Shown here: in pieces, positions 63,993-64,000 of the stretch
How the letters are laid out: the number at the start of each line of letters is the position of its first letter
How positions within the stretch are numbered: position 1 is the stretch's first letter
DNA from: JBNJGB01 sp051747385
GTDB lineage: Bacteria; Myxococcota_A; UBA9042; PHBI01; JACKFB01
DNA: 64,000 nucleotides
Direction of reading: 5' to 3'
NCBI GenBank assembly: GCA_051747385.1
Contig: JBNJGB010000034.1
Coordinates: 1 to 64,000, forward strand
Translations under genes and position numbers: made by a program
The notes under the pieces: model-generated
What the model saw: the letters and a program-made list of their open reading frames with translations, nothing else
Database searches by the model: none
Told to the model about the DNA's origin: nothing

Positions 63993-64000
63993 ATGGCCGC
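63993..64000 (+). CDS. Start of a gene running off the window
   Basis: GGAGGAACGC then ATGGCCGC at the right edge. The ribosome site is strong and the spacing (5 bases) is good, so a plus-strand gene probably starts here, but only two codons are visible. Confidence 0.45.

Overview
The window is high-GC DNA (about 70% by eye) from a Gram-negative bacterium. Lipobox lipoproteins, a YcbB-type L,D-transpeptidase, Hanks-type kinases, an FHA-sigma54 activator, Asp-rich lipoprotein linkers and thrombospondin-3 repeats together suggest a myxobacterium-like lineage (Myxococcota or a related deltaproteobacterial group). Nothing seen fixes the species. Nearly all of it looks chromosomal. There is no transposase, phage module, CRISPR array or replication origin. 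Most wide long open frames are GC-rich shadows of genes on the other strand.

Layout. 1-16.5 kb is mostly exported or envelope proteins: a TSP3-repeat protein cut by the left edge, a coupled deacylase/deacetylase pair, an exported Fe/Mn superoxide dismutase, a GH31 lipoprotein, a large unknown lipoprotein, an amidohydrolase, an S9 peptidase, a wreck of an mrr restriction gene, a small lipoprotein and an ATP-grasp enzyme. 17-27 kb holds topoisomerase III with a Lys-rich tail, an HSDL2-like SDR, a tripeptidyl-peptidase-II-like subtilase, a VapBC-type toxin-antitoxin pair, a DUF4384 protein, an esterase and a small Cys-rich protein. 27-37 kb is housekeeping: ABC-F ATPase, hemL, an incomplete complex I operon (nuoA-C-D-G-H-I, no nuoB) and a THUMP-type RNA methyltransferase. 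37.5-39.2 kb is trxB with a Rieske protein and a small unknown gene. 39.5-47 kb is one long minus-strand signalling cluster: Ser/Thr kinase, TPR membrane protein, FHA-GAF-sigma54 activator, then two lipoproteins and a membrane protein. 47-54 kb has aspS, tRNA-Asp, tRNA-Val, a cupin lipoprotein, tmRNA (tag ANDNAFALAA), a TPR protein and citrate synthase. 54.6-64 kb has the L,D-transpeptidase, a TlpA-like lipoprotein, a HEAT-repeat protein fused to an alpha/beta-hydrolase fold without its catalytic triad, and a fused B12-binding/radical-SAM plus DUF2344 protein.

The most unusual signal is between genes. Five copies of a 142-167 bp element (14246, 16917, 24004, 39327, 57521) have 18-bp imperfect terminal inverted repeats, a hairpin at one end and a variable number of CCCTTG hexamers inside. 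Three copies have perfect 12-bp flanking direct repeats, one has 11/12 and one has 8/12 with only transitions. This looks like a non-autonomous (MITE-like) transposable element with an unusually long target duplication. A second repeat family built from AAGRCGC-like heptamers is also present, including a 152-bp unit with 31-bp inverted ends at 60780-60931.
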